64,000 nucleotides of DNA. Origin: JALEFZ01 sp964564415 (GTDB lineage: Bacteria; Bacteroidota; Bacteroidia; J057). Location: positions 1 to 64,000 of the forward strand of contig CAZMAV010000009.1 of assembly GCA_964564415.1 (NCBI GenBank). Reading direction: 5' to 3'. A program made the translations under genes and the position numbers. Shown piece by piece: positions 10,901-18,447 of the stretch. The notes beneath the pieces were generated by a model. It saw only the letters and a list, made by a program, of their open reading frames with translations, did not search any database and had not been told where the DNA came from. Position 1 is the first letter of the stretch. Every line of letters begins with the position of its first letter.

Positions 10901-11768
10901 CAACACAGGACTCAGCCAGGTAGGCGTGGGAGCCAATGGTGAAAACCTCAACTATGGCATCTACTCCGAATTTGATTTCGTAAGCGTCAGCGGACAATAC
11001 TCAGGTAAGGCCAGTTTCCAGAATGACTTTATGGACTGTACCGATGTCTGTCCCAATCCTCCAAGGGTCTCAGCCAGGGTCATGCTCAATGGGGCCTACA
11101 ACGAAAGAAGGGGAGAAATGGTCCCCAAACTGGGGCCCAATCGTTTCTTAGCCATGTCCCAGCCCTTTGGCCTATGGGGATACCAAGGTGATGAAAGCAT
11201 TGATTCCCTCACCTATTACTTTAATCCCAGAATGAACGATGTCGTAACCTGGGTGCTGATCGAATTGCGGACCTACGATAACCTCCTCGAACTCCAGGGA
11301 CGAAGGGCCGGACTTCTGCTGAGAGATGGCTCCATAGTAGGTACAGATCTTTCCAGCCTGGTTGAACTGGAAGCCAATCCCTACACAGAATACTACATCG
11401 GTGCCCGCACCCTCGGATATTTCGGGGTGCTCACTAACGTAGCCAAGACCAAACTGGGCAGGGTCCTGACAGTAGACTTTACCAAAAAGACCAATGTCTT
11501 CCAGGTCTACAATGAGGCCATAGATCCGGCAATGCTGGAAATTGCACCAGGTATTTTTGGACTCATTGAAGGGGATGTGCTCGGCGAAGGAAATGTCGAC
11601 GGTCCGGATATTCAGGCTATTCTCAATGAATATAGCAAGGTAGGGCAGTCCCCTGCAGACCTTGATGTCAATGGTGTAGTCGATGGACTGGACATTCAAC
11701 GGGCCCTTCAGAATATTTGGAAAAAGACCAACATGCTGGACTGGACCTCACAAGCAGAAACCGACTAA
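4980..11768 (+). CDS. Giant multidomain surface protein (LamG, GEVED, PA14, Ig-like modules)
   Basis: 2262 residues with a signal peptide (1-23, cut after GWAQ). Domains in order: LamG/concanavalin-like fold (about 34-245, ending DDELTPTQINQNY); unassigned beta-rich modules (about 265-580); a module ending TTYYRRCARRLGC (about 579-685), repeated as degenerate copies at about 1525-1625 and 1735-1840; an FSLDGGxT module ending RWGN(D/E)xCPxSLG, found twice (about 690-770 and 1050-1135); Ig/PKD-like SWSGPNGFT and SWTGPGGFT modules; a GEVED domain (about 1140-1295, DFGDAP...GEVEDYEF); a PA14 domain (about 1336-1464). The C terminus (about 2190-2241) has two dockerin-like calcium-loop motifs, EGNVDGPDIQ and NGVVDGLDIQ. 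Unlike other cargo here, no T9SS sorting motif is seen at the end. Likely a secreted adhesin or glycan-binding protein; no enzyme domain seen. Confidence 0.85.
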   Translation: MFNRYAFSILAVLLYLMMTSGWAQPSGRVTSNLVALYPLNEGSGSTVHDVSGYGTALDLTIANTNRTSWISGGGISINSGTIIQSATAASKITSACKTSDELTIEAWVKPASSSQSGPSRIVSLSDNVYSRNFTMGQSSSDYSFRVRTGSNNSNGSSPQLDAGQVSTSQVQHVVMTINPTGLRKLFVDGVQKAFLNSSNDFSYWDRNYKFVLANELTQDRPWLGEIYLVAIYDDELTPTQINQNYQAGYQSGNSGGNQLPAGAACNWNEDFSGLSYGDMSDNGNTSWTAAYTGSSTEVGISNGEFRGNGLMSELIWASDVVDISGAPNAYIALTARSHGPMETADYMKFYYKIDNGSEILFDSRYDNFNNDNDKQISVSGLSGNSLQLIVKMYNTSTAETFYLDDVEINCGSFNGAILPPSSASCSSGNLTWNANVHVNGSSTSTDLILIESSKTNEVIYDANLPSTFNGPVQVSIDEAISWDGYDNRINANQPFEQWRVVFLKNGNIEWASDYTADLADFAKSAEWKGSLGTAVLPNGADKIIIAHIGDNTYGNGSTQNSTNSVVPSSICISYTALPCDNFTSGGQIAGDETGCGTYDPAPITSVLLPSGGSGPMEYVWLQANEPIRADGSNATTVPNSNSETIDPGPISQTTYYRRCARRLGCTTWDGESNDIVKEVLVPPSALVATTDPTCTGADGSITFTFADNSDRTNIEFSLDGGQTFPLNVSDAAGSASFTGLTAGDYDLVVRWGNDECPVSLGTYTLSPGTTFNPLTISISSDLGNPSIRQEFEVRDMDPTHSCFSNDPFRFLYLKGLLDNIVGTGYDTRFWYLSGGGHFTEYTDGTALFTAEATSVVDTSLKLDVYVELSDYATTAPSQSPKTAMCNLLDFSDAANFTYYQTFSGTLIGKGGLAGAMLTLDRMGPSWQQGYNANVISPGLGSSAWFHLYLQSQPNQGPGLKVSSNGSYDFNLELDPISPDVQACGSATLSANIISGQGPGLSYSWSGPNGFTASTATVTVTESGTYTLTVFNNGCPVQESVDVSIQHTDPPIVDVEVFPGSCNLNDGEIRFTFPDDPNRTKIEFSLDGGLTYSLLSQDDAGSASFTGLSAQSYDLFVRWGNEDCPRSLGIIALSDSCFNSDFGDAPRCYGVAEHPYREGSYLGSLWDGEESSAYSNDAKGDDDSALDDEDGVTFIGGATGKPGETKQLTVVVTQTADRQNYLAAWIDFNQNCEFDPAERVIDNHQVFQASSPQTFTFTYTVPADALPGNTYARFRLAADPMDFADGTEANGEVEDYEFNIGCNIDLVLKGEDISCGNPSATLDAEVSGASAAFQGLNFAYYEVGNLSQLPDFTSLTPQKTGIASNFDIGLRSRNEDFAFEFYGYINILEAGSYDFYTSSDDGSKLFIGSQAVVDNDGLHSNREMSGSIQMAAGLHPIRVTFFERGGNQVLQVKYEGPNVAKQIIPDNVLFTSQESGVTYSWTGPGGFTSTEEDPEVLQAGTYVLTLSDTTFGCQVLDSIRVNGVADTLLDAGEIGPDEYLCGEPYIPDTMRSMRDADGGGSPVVYRWLVTEDLDAPLYTWWVKKGADKPYLTFDGPIKKTCWFIRQARACDTAEWVNSNVAGVIKRNQPRPTFSISYLEGTSVDSTRPLTIHFDAKKWGSRSNIYTWFFPGSNDTEGELQGPADPVDKRRLNVKTTYSAPGTYEAYLTLAFAPKSGAPLCDSTLMLTFTIDDAKTCDNITDAGTIFGSQASCAIPFEADSIGGPAASGGSGASIEYFWIYTQNPLLPSALWSMVPGSMGPDKEYIDPSSLLGGLDRTTYFIRCARRVSCDAHLESNAIVIEVDPAVRQKCTSVEMSGVDYSFKLPGMDIGSATDQYRWFGEEGKLTTYADGSAKLEGLIENIGNANLKFYVEFILDPVMDWQEWHNDTASRAGDYYPNILGDEFTHTTWDYYRIDTDRSRLVGFAFYGGDTLKPVNTGLSQVGVGANGENLNYGIYSEFDFVSVSGQYSGKASFQNDFMDCTDVCPNPPRVSARVMLNGAYNERRGEMVPKLGPNRFLAMSQPFGLWGYQGDESIDSLTYYFNPRMNDVVTWVLIELRTYDNLLELQGRRAGLLLRDGSIVGTDLSSLVELEANPYTEYYIGARTLGYFGVLTNVAKTKLGRVLTVDFTKKTNVFQVYNEAIDPAMLEIAPGIFGLIEGDVLGEGNVDGPDIQAILNEYSKVGQSPADLDVNGVVDGLDIQRALQNIWKKTNMLDWTSQAETD

Positions 11769-11797
11769 GCATTTGTTAAATACCCATGGTTAATCAA

Positions 11798-11826
11798 AAA
11801 GGAGAGGTGTTTGCCTCTCCTTTTTT
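11798..11826. terminator. Bidirectional terminator between convergent genes
   Basis: GGAGAGG (11801-11807) pairs with CCTCTCC (11814-11820), flanked by A-run and T-run, so it works in both directions: for the surface protein gene (+) and the arginine deiminase gene ending at 11884 (-). Confidence 0.85.
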
Positions 11827-11883
11827 CATTTTTTAACTTCTACGTGGGGATTCAGAGCTCCGTCCCCAGCCTATTTTTTGGGC

Positions 11884-13341
11884 CTATTCTGCCCGCTTCA
11901 GGGGCATAGTCAGGCAGTGAGGTCCTCCGCTGTCGGTGCGAATCTCGTTGGAGGACATCAGGTGCACCTGGGCGTGCTTATTTTTTTTCTTCATATCCTT
12001 GAGCAGGGCATTGGAAGTAAGGGGGCTCCGATGGTAATTGACCGTCTGAAAGGGAGCAATGGCAAACACATTACCGGCCATGTTGTGCTGCTCAAAAAGG
12101 GCTACTTTCAGGTGCTCATAGGGAGTGATGTAATCCTTGAGGGGGCCACCGATCCAACTGATGCTTTCGGGATCAAGGATTCCATCTTCAAATAATTGGT
12201 CCAGAAAATAGCGGGAGGCTTGGGGACTTCGCTCTATTCGCCCCAATTTCTTGTAAGTTTCCCGATCGTAGATTTCCACCTTGCCGGCATGGTCAAACAT
12301 AGCCCTATCGGGAATCCTGCTCATATTGGTACGGTTTTCTCCTATGTTTCTCCTGAGCCAATAGACAAAATTTTGCAAAACAGCCTTGGGACTCATCTCG
12401 ACAATGGGATCGGGATGGCCAAAAATATAAGGCATCACAAGGGCTGACTTGGATCCTACCATGTTGAAAACAGAGTCGAGATGTAGAAAGCCATTGAGGT
12501 CAGGAACATTGACCATGTAGATGCGCTTGACCTTTTCCTCCTTATCGGCCTCGAATAGCTTTTCGACCAGGAGGTTGAAGGCGGCACGGGTAGTCCTATT
12601 GGAATACAGGTTTTCATAGCGACCCACCCCTATGGCCAGGCATTCTTCATTGAGGACGACTATATTACCCCCTTCGAGAAGAAGGTGATCCGTAAGCCCA
12701 CTCCATGCCGGATCATCCTTGATGTCCCTCAGGATCTCCACCATATCCATGAAAATGCTATCCCTGTCAAACATGGGATGATATTTGAATACAGCCCTTA
12801 CGAGATTGGTCTCAGGCTTTCTTCTATTGGAATACATATTGGTGATGATGACACCCACCTGGGTGGTAGCGGCCGAATCACGGACCCACATCAGTTCACG
12901 CTTAGGGGGAATGATGATCTTCGGCAGCCGGTGATTGTTGAGGGTGAGGCTGCGGGGATAGCCCTGGATCAGGTCTCTGACGATCTCTTCCGCCGGGTAC
13001 TTATTGAGCTTGATGCCCCTGGCCTGAAGGTGGTCGATGTAGGTCTCTGCCTCTCCATACAAGGTATCTTTGAGGACATCGAAGCGATATTGAAAGTCAT
13101 CATTCTCAAAGACTTCCTTGAGCATATCTGAAATTTCCAGCACATTTTCCAGGCCAATCTGTTGTTGTAGATGGGTCTTGAGTTCCCGATGATCCTTCTG
13201 CAATTCCCGGTAGACCCGTGGATAGGATCCCATCATGACGTGATCTCCCTCCCAGGGGATGATCTGATCGTGTTCTTCTCCCGGCGTATGGACCATGACC
13301 AGTTCGAGTGGAGCAAATTCCGATTTGATGATTGGCTTCAT
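11884..13341 (-). CDS. arcA: Arginine deiminase
   Basis: 485 residues from Met24 of the longest frame; the start at 13341 (MKPIIKSEFAPLELVMVHTPG) fits the family's N-terminal strand, and the extra upstream residues do not. Guanidino-group-modifying motifs are all present: WVRDSA (Asp155), LLEGGNIVVL (Glu223), HLDSVF (His287, Asp289) and the nucleophile Cys476 in SGGPHCLTMPL. It should hydrolyse L-arginine to citrulline and ammonia in the cytoplasm. It is longer than the usual ~410-residue ArcA because of extra sequence at about 65-130, as seen in some Bacteroidota members. It lies 79 bases below ctlX on the same strand. No carbamate kinase or ornithine carbamoyltransferase is nearby, so the classical ATP-yielding ADI pathway is not encoded here. 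Confidence 0.88.
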   Translation of the reverse strand: MKPIIKSEFAPLELVMVHTPGEEHDQIIPWEGDHVMMGSYPRVYRELQKDHRELKTHLQQQIGLENVLEISDMLKEVFENDDFQYRFDVLKDTLYGEAETYIDHLQARGIKLNKYPAEEIVRDLIQGYPRSLTLNNHRLPKIIIPPKRELMWVRDSAATTQVGVIITNMYSNRRKPETNLVRAVFKYHPMFDRDSIFMDMVEILRDIKDDPAWSGLTDHLLLEGGNIVVLNEECLAIGVGRYENLYSNRTTRAAFNLLVEKLFEADKEEKVKRIYMVNVPDLNGFLHLDSVFNMVGSKSALVMPYIFGHPDPIVEMSPKAVLQNFVYWLRRNIGENRTNMSRIPDRAMFDHAGKVEIYDRETYKKLGRIERSPQASRYFLDQLFEDGILDPESISWIGGPLKDYITPYEHLKVALFEQHNMAGNVFAIAPFQTVNYHRSPLTSNALLKDMKKKNKHAQVHLMSSNEIRTDSGGPHCLTMPLKRAE

Positions 13342-13420
13342 GTGAGGAAATATGTATCGATGTATAGGTTGAAAAATTAGGACTTGGGCCCTGCTTAGAG
13401 CCGTCAACATAAGAGAAAAT

Positions 13421-14350
13421 TCATTCAGGTAAAAATACCTCTGCCATCATGCACCGCACACTTCCGCCCCCATAAGTTTCTATGACATCAAGGGGGATGA
13501 CCATAGCTTCGGCATGTGTGGTTAATTCCCGGAGTTGTATTTCTGTCAAAGAATCATGGGCCCGTTTTGACATTACCAAGAAAGAATCCCCATGAAGGTT
13601 TCTGATCTCAAGCATGTTGCCCGCAAAGGCATGCATCTGTTCGATGGTAATGGCGACCAGCTTTCTGCCGCTTGTCTTGATTTTTTGCCGGAGCGCCTCT
13701 CTGGCCTGCGGATCGGGGAGGGAATCCATGCAGACGAGGACAAAACTTTCGCCTATGCACATCATCACATTGGTGTGATAAATGGCTTGTCCTTTTTCGT
13801 CGATGGCCTGGAATATCATTCCCTGATAACCCATTCTATGGGTCCAGTGGTCAAAAGCCTTTGGATGGGTCCTCTCCGAGACACAGGCATAGGCAATCTT
13901 TTGTTTGCGGTCCAGGACCAGGCTGCCCGTTCCCTCCAAAAAGAGTCCACGATCTTCGCATTCAGAGGCCATGTCCCAAAGCTCTATCTCTCCGCCATTA
14001 AGAAAATCCTCGACAATGTCCATTCTCCTCTCTCTTCTCCGATTAGGAGCAAACATGGGATATAGAACGATCTGGCCTTCCTCGTGAAAAGAAATCCAGT
14101 TGTTGGGGAAGGTAGCATCCGGGGTCTCCCGCTCAGGGAGGTCGTCGTAGAGGCTTAGTTGCACCTCTCTCTCCTTTAGGATATGGACAAATGCTTCCCA
14201 TTCTTCCTTTGCCTTCTCTTTGATGCTTTCGAAGTCATCCCGGAGGGCCCGGTGCTGAAAGGCATTGCTATCTACTGTGAGGGGATTAGAACCAAAGATA
14301 CGAGGCCGAATCATTAGAAGGTGGGAACTTACCTGCTTCATCAAATGCAA
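13421..14350 (-). CDS. ctlX: CtlX-type citrulline hydrolase / arginine deiminase-related protein
   Basis: 309 residues of the DDAH/ADI-like amidinotransferase fold. Visible motifs: TFPNNWISFH (80-89), LFLEGTGSLVLDR (136-148, Glu139), AYACVSERTHP (153-163), YHTNVMMCIG (191-200, His192) and catalytic Cys300 in GGGSVRCMMAE. This pattern matches CtlX proteins, which hydrolyse citrulline to ornithine, CO2 and ammonia, more closely than classic dimethylarginine hydrolases; that assignment rests on resemblance only. Being just upstream of arginine deiminase makes a two-step arginine-citrulline-ornithine route likely. Met4 is an alternative start. No dedicated promoter was recognised. Confidence 0.8.
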   Translation of the reverse strand: MHLMKQVSSHLLMIRPRIFGSNPLTVDSNAFQHRALRDDFESIKEKAKEEWEAFVHILKEREVQLSLYDDLPERETPDATFPNNWISFHEEGQIVLYPMFAPNRRRERRMDIVEDFLNGGEIELWDMASECEDRGLFLEGTGSLVLDRKQKIAYACVSERTHPKAFDHWTHRMGYQGMIFQAIDEKGQAIYHTNVMMCIGESFVLVCMDSLPDPQAREALRQKIKTSGRKLVAITIEQMHAFAGNMLEIRNLHGDSFLVMSKRAHDSLTEIQLRELTTHAEAMVIPLDVIETYGGGSVRCMMAEVFLPE

Positions 14351-14660
14351 TCGCTAATAAGTGAATGAAAAGACCCAAACGTCCGTTACAATAAATAGCT
14401 AGTTAGCAGAATTTGGGTAAATGCGGAAACTTTTCCTCCCATTTTTAGGCTTCAATTTTTTGATAAAAATCTTTACCCAAGGTGTGCTTTGAGATAAATT
14501 CATGAGGATCAGTATACATGTGCTAATTTTTATAGAATATAGTAAGATTTTAGGTAAAAAAATTAGAATAATTTCTATTCTATACTTGTTTTTACTAAAA
14601 AATGTAGCTTACTTGGGATCATCATCCTAACAGATTTAGATCCTAACAATTGAGGTAGCA
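14351..14660. other. AT-rich divergent intergenic region
   Basis: 310 bp separating ctlX (-) from the transglycosylase-like gene (+); it should hold both promoters. I found no unambiguous TTG/TAnnTTTG pair, RNA gene or repeat. Confidence 0.5.
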
Positions 14661-15395
14661 ATGAGCAGAGGCAAGTATGATCCTATGCGTCATCCGGTAC
14701 GAGCATCGGCGACGCGTCCCGTAAAAATGAACCTAAAGCACTGGGGCCTTATGGCGGCTCTGGTCATTGGTAGCAATGTGGCCACCCATTTTGCGTTCAA
14801 TTCTGGAGTGCATGCGGAGGTCAGTGTACTAACCACGGCGTCCAACATTTCTTACCGAAGTTCTTCTTCGAGTTTTTACCTGGCCGAAAAGGCAAGCCGC
14901 TATATCTACGACCTTGCTGGCTTTCACGCCAAGGTTCGCCGGGTAAGCCAGCAGTTGGACATCCCCGAGGAATGGCTCCTGGCAGTCATGGACCAGGAAT
15001 CTCAGTTTAATCCCGGGGTGAAAAACTTCAAGGGCAGTGGCGCCACAGGTTTGATTCAGTTCATGCCGATGACAGCTTCCGAACTGGGGACGACCACTGG
15101 AGAACTGGCTCGGATGGACCCTATCCGGCAGATGGATTTTGTGTACGAGTACTTAGCATTGGTCAGGGAGCGCTATGGAGATTACAAGGATTTGACAGAT
15201 GTATATCTGGGCATTCTTTATCCCAAAGCGCGCGGCGCAGATATGTGCTATACCCTCTTCGCCCGACCGGGCCAATCTTATCGTCAGAATTCAGGTCTGG
15301 ATGAGGACAAGGACGGCAGGGTCACCATCAGCGACGTAAATCGATACCTGAAGCAAAAGTATCCGGATGCCTATCTGTCAAACAAGGAGGGGTGA
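14661..15395 (+). CDS. Lytic transglycosylase-like (SLT) protein with EF-hand
   Basis: 244 residues: a basic N terminus, one membrane/signal helix (about 27-45), then an SLT lysozyme-like domain (about 90-205) with the catalytic Glu in AVMDQESQFNP (Glu113) and the GATGLIQFMP block (127-136). A canonical EF-hand loop follows (DEDKDGRVTISD, 214-225), so calcium binding is likely. The domain is shorter than in full transglycosylases and resembles phage/T6SS-type SLT proteins that find and cut peptidoglycan. The protein would sit on the periplasmic side. Met23 (MNLKHWGL) is a possible later start. The gene stands alone between a divergent and an unrelated neighbour. Confidence 0.8.
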   Translation: MSRGKYDPMRHPVRASATRPVKMNLKHWGLMAALVIGSNVATHFAFNSGVHAEVSVLTTASNISYRSSSSSFYLAEKASRYIYDLAGFHAKVRRVSQQLDIPEEWLLAVMDQESQFNPGVKNFKGSGATGLIQFMPMTASELGTTTGELARMDPIRQMDFVYEYLALVRERYGDYKDLTDVYLGILYPKARGADMCYTLFARPGQSYRQNSGLDEDKDGRVTISDVNRYLKQKYPDAYLSNKEG

Positions 15396-15408
15396 AAGCC
15401 CCTCCTTT
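15384..15408 (+). terminator. Hairpin overlapping the stop codon of the transglycosylase gene
   Basis: GGAGGGG (15386-15392) pairs with CCCCTCC (15399-15405) around the TGA stop. Only two T follow, so it may be an mRNA 3' stabiliser rather than an efficient terminator. Confidence 0.45.
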
Positions 15409-15475
15409 GGCAGCCCCGACCTGTAGGATATTTCAAGCAAGATCAACATGAGTTACCATCGCATAAACCATTTAT

Positions 15476-16017
15476 ATGATATCCACAGTAAATGTCGACA
15501 GGGAGAGCAGCAGGCCAAGATTCTTCCAGCAAGTAGCCTTCGCCAAAGAAGCCATTCCCATAGAGGAGTGCATCATCTTCAAAGAATTGGAGGGAGAAAA
15601 GGACGAGCACGAACAGGAAATACTCCTGCGAAAGTGGGTAGAGACCTTTTTCCATCAGGGCAAAACAACCTGGAAGGGATTCCCTTCCATTCCCCTGATG
15701 CAGGGATTGAGCCTATTCCCTCATTGGAAAAATCGACGCCTCCTTTGGGACTACCTTCTCTACTTCACCTCACAGGTAGAAAGCATCTACTTTTATTACG
15801 ACAGGTTTGCAGGACCCGGTCTCGTCTCCGAAGAGATTCGCTGGAAAGGTACCTGGCGAAGAGAGGAAGCAAGACCCTGGTTTCAGCTGGCCCTTCACGC
15901 ATGTAGGGATTTTTTCCCTTGCTTGAGGACTGCCTGCCCATAGCAAGCAAGGCAGAAAAAGAATTGATTTTTCGGCTGATGTGGACCAGAGCTCCCTTTG
16001 GTAAATTGGAACTCTAG
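15476..16017 (+). CDS. Hypothetical protein, apparent -1 frameshift at a slippery T6 tract
   Basis: From ATG 15476 the frame reads about 147 residues of ordinary globular-looking sequence (HEQEILLRKWVETFF, RLLWDYLLYFTSQVESIYFYYDRF) and then a short unlikely tail (CLRTACP, stop at 15943). In the -1 frame the sequence continues convincingly from 15916 as PLLEDCLPIASKAEKELIFRLMW to a TAG at 16015-16017. The join is exactly at T_TTT_TTC (15910-15916), a canonical -1 slippery heptamer. The joined product would be about 180 residues. I do not recognise the family. Either programmed frameshifting, a one-base deletion (decay) or a sequencing error explains it. No membrane segment or signal peptide. 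Confidence 0.55.
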
Positions 16018-16150
16018 GCTCCTACCCGCCTTCAGCTTCGCCATTGGGCAGGTGAGTATCAGCGCTTACCTACACATGTACATACTATTCCTAATCATAA
16101 CCAGTTAGGTCTTTTCAAGGCCTAATCGTTCTTGCTGTCATGTGCTAACG

Positions 16151-16187
16151 AAGGCCGGGAGCATCCCTGCACCGGCCTTATTTTTTA
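16151..16187 (+). terminator. Rho-independent terminator before purL's 3' end
   Basis: AAGGCCGG (16151-16158) pairs with CCGGCCTT (16172-16179), then ATTTTTTATTT. A second 7-bp hairpin (16105-16111 with 16119-16125) precedes it. It ends transcripts coming from the small gene at 15476 on the + strand. Confidence 0.8.
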
Positions 16188-16193
16188 TTTATA

Positions 16194-18431
16194 TCAAGCG
16201 GGAATATCAGTATTGAGTCTATTCTCCAGGCTATGATCGAAGATTTCCTTGTATTCGGATACGGCATTGAGGACCTCACTGTCGATCTGTATCCGATCTC
16301 CACCCACTTCTCCCAGGTGTAAATAGGGAAATGACTTCTTTTGAAGGAAATTGGTGAAGTCAAGGGCTTTGTCTTGAGAAACGGAGACCACAATTCTTCC
16401 TCCTGCCTCACCGTAGAGAAAGCCATCTTTCCTAAAATCTGTAGGAACCGCCATGCTAAATCCAAGATTCCTATGAAAAGAGCTTTCGATCATGCTGATG
16501 ATCAGACCCCCATCTGAGACATCATGGGCCGATTGGAGCAGTTCTTTGTCAATAAGTTCCAGCATGATTTCCTGAAGGGCCTTTTCTTCGTCAAGGTCCA
16601 CATAGGGCGAAGGACTGTTGAGGATGCCGTGATAGCTGTAGACGTATTCGGAAGCCCCTATGTCATCGGAAGCCTTGCCCAGTAAAAATATCTGATCCCC
16701 CTTCTGCTTAAAATCCATGCTCATGTGTCCCTTGTCTGCGTCTTTGATTAGGCCAACCATACCAATGGTAGGAGTCGGGAAAACCGGGCCATGTTCTGAC
16801 TGATTGTAAAAGGAGACATTTCCGCCGGTTACAGGAGTGTTGAAGCGGCGGCAGGCATCACCCATGCCCTTGATGGCCTTGGCAAACTGAAAATAAACTT
16901 CCGGGTTGTAGGGATTACCAAAATTCAGGCAATTGGTTACTCCGAGAGGCAGAGCTCCTGTACAGACCAAGTTGCGGGCAGCTTCTGCTACGGCCAGCGC
17001 ACAACCCCTTTCCGGATCGCTATGTACATGGCGGCTGTTACAATCCACCGTTACGGCCAATCCTTCCTTATGCTTATGAAGCCTGACGACGGCGGCATCA
17101 CTGGGGGTGTTGGTGCTCATGTTGGCTGTTCCTACCATAGAGTCATATTGCTCGGTCACCCAACGCTTGGAAGCAATGGATGGCATGGCAAGAAGATGCT
17201 TGATGACTTTGTTGTGATGGGCGGGAATAGCTATCTGCTTGGGATCAAATTTTCTGATTTCTTCAAAATAGGCAGGTTCCCGCTCCTCCCTTTTGTAGAT
17301 AGGAGCTCCTCCTCCCAAGACCAGGCTCCGCGCCGGTATGCTGGCAATTTCCTCTCCATGCCAGTGGTAGCGCAGGGTATCCCCCTCGGTTACTTCTCCT
17401 ATTTGAGCATAAAAAAGGTCCCATTTGTCCAGAATATCGGTGATTTCTTTTTCTCTGCCCTTCTTGACTACGAAAAGCATGCGCTCCTGAGATTCTGAAA
17501 GAAGAATTTCGAAGGGCTCCATGTCATCCTGGCGCATGGGCACCTTATCCAGCCAGACGTCCATGCCTACCTTCCCTTTGGCGGACATTTCTGAAGTGGC
17601 GCAGGTAATCCCTGCCGCGCCCATGTCCTGTACCCCTACGATGGCACCGGTAGCAATGCACTCAAGGGTGGCTTCCAAGAGCAGTTTTTCCGCAAAGGGA
17701 TCACCTACCTGTACAGAAGGCAGCTTCTCTTCGGATTCTTCTGAAATATCTTCTGAGGCAAAAGTAGCCCCGTGTATCCCGTCCTTGCCCGTAGCTGAAC
17801 CCAAGATGAATACCGGATTGCCGACACCAGTGGCAATGGCCGAAGCCGTCTTACCCCTTTCTACGATTCCGACAGACATGGCATTGACCAGGGGATTGAT
17901 GTTGTAGCAGGGGTCAAAGTAGACCTCACCCGCTACGGTAGGGACCCCAAAGGCATTGCCATAATCGCCGATGCCCTTGACCACTCCCTTGAGCAGGTGA
18001 CGGGTTTTTGGTAGGTCCAGGCTTCCAAATCTCAGCGAATTAAGTGAGCAGATAGGGCGGGCGCCCATGCTGAAGATGTCCCTGTGGATGCCTCCCACTC
18101 CGGTAGCCGCACCCTGGTAGGGCTCGATGGCCGAAGGGTGATTGTGAGATTCTATCTTGAAGGCTACTCCCAAGCCATTTTCCAGGTCCATAAGTCCTGC
18201 ACCTTCCTCTCCGGCTCCTGCCAGCACCCTTTCTCCCTTGTTGGGCAAGGTCTTGAGTTGAAGAATGGAGTTCTTGTACGAGCAGTGCTCTGACCACATG
18301 ACCGAATAGATGGACAGCTCCGTAAAATTCGGGGTGCGCCCCAGAATCTGGATGATTTTCTCGAACTCTTCAGGCAGGAGGCCCAGTTGTTCTGCGAGGG
18401 TAAGGGTGACTTGAGGTGTGGACATGGACAT
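16194..18431 (-). CDS. purL: Phosphoribosylformylglycinamidine synthase, PurL subunit
   Basis: 745 residues, the usual length of the small PurL subunit that acts with PurS and PurQ in step four of purine synthesis (FGAR to FGAM, ATP- and glutamine-dependent). The N terminus has the family motif MWSEHCSYKNS with active His49, followed by KIESHNHPSAIEPYQGAATGVGG (nucleotide/metal site), and the second AIRS half contains VDCNSRHVHSDPERG and SDGGLIISMIESSF. purS and purQ are not in this window. The start at 18431 or at Met3 cannot be separated. A perfect 17-bp palindrome covers the start codon and a -7 box lies just upstream, suggesting transcriptional control (see separate entries). Confidence 0.95.
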   Translation of the reverse strand: MSMSTPQVTLTLAEQLGLLPEEFEKIIQILGRTPNFTELSIYSVMWSEHCSYKNSILQLKTLPNKGERVLAGAGEEGAGLMDLENGLGVAFKIESHNHPSAIEPYQGAATGVGGIHRDIFSMGARPICSLNSLRFGSLDLPKTRHLLKGVVKGIGDYGNAFGVPTVAGEVYFDPCYNINPLVNAMSVGIVERGKTASAIATGVGNPVFILGSATGKDGIHGATFASEDISEESEEKLPSVQVGDPFAEKLLLEATLECIATGAIVGVQDMGAAGITCATSEMSAKGKVGMDVWLDKVPMRQDDMEPFEILLSESQERMLFVVKKGREKEITDILDKWDLFYAQIGEVTEGDTLRYHWHGEEIASIPARSLVLGGGAPIYKREEREPAYFEEIRKFDPKQIAIPAHHNKVIKHLLAMPSIASKRWVTEQYDSMVGTANMSTNTPSDAAVVRLHKHKEGLAVTVDCNSRHVHSDPERGCALAVAEAARNLVCTGALPLGVTNCLNFGNPYNPEVYFQFAKAIKGMGDACRRFNTPVTGGNVSFYNQSEHGPVFPTPTIGMVGLIKDADKGHMSMDFKQKGDQIFLLGKASDDIGASEYVYSYHGILNSPSPYVDLDEEKALQEIMLELIDKELLQSAHDVSDGGLIISMIESSFHRNLGFSMAVPTDFRKDGFLYGEAGGRIVVSVSQDKALDFTNFLQKKSFPYLHLGEVGGDRIQIDSEVLNAVSEYKEIFDHSLENRLNTDIPA

Positions 18432-18447
18432 CGTTCAATTTGAACGA
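18431..18447. promoter_or_regulatory. 17-bp perfect palindrome at the purL start, candidate operator
   Basis: TCGTTCAATTTGAACGA reads as two 8-bp arms around a central T. It lies between the -7 box (18448-18455) and the purL ATG, overlapping the expected transcription start and the first base of the start codon. Position and symmetry suit a repressor binding site; the regulator is unknown. Confidence 0.5.

Noticed and set aside
10119..10997. 292-residue minus-strand ORF inside the giant surface protein gene
   Set aside because: It lies entirely antisense to a well-supported gene with domain matches; other long antisense frames in 6.5-11.7 kb are the same kind of shadow.
15448..15906. 152-residue + strand ORF overlapping the frameshifted small gene
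   Set aside because: Very basic, serine-rich composition; the alternative frame from 15476 has normal globular composition and continues beyond the shift.
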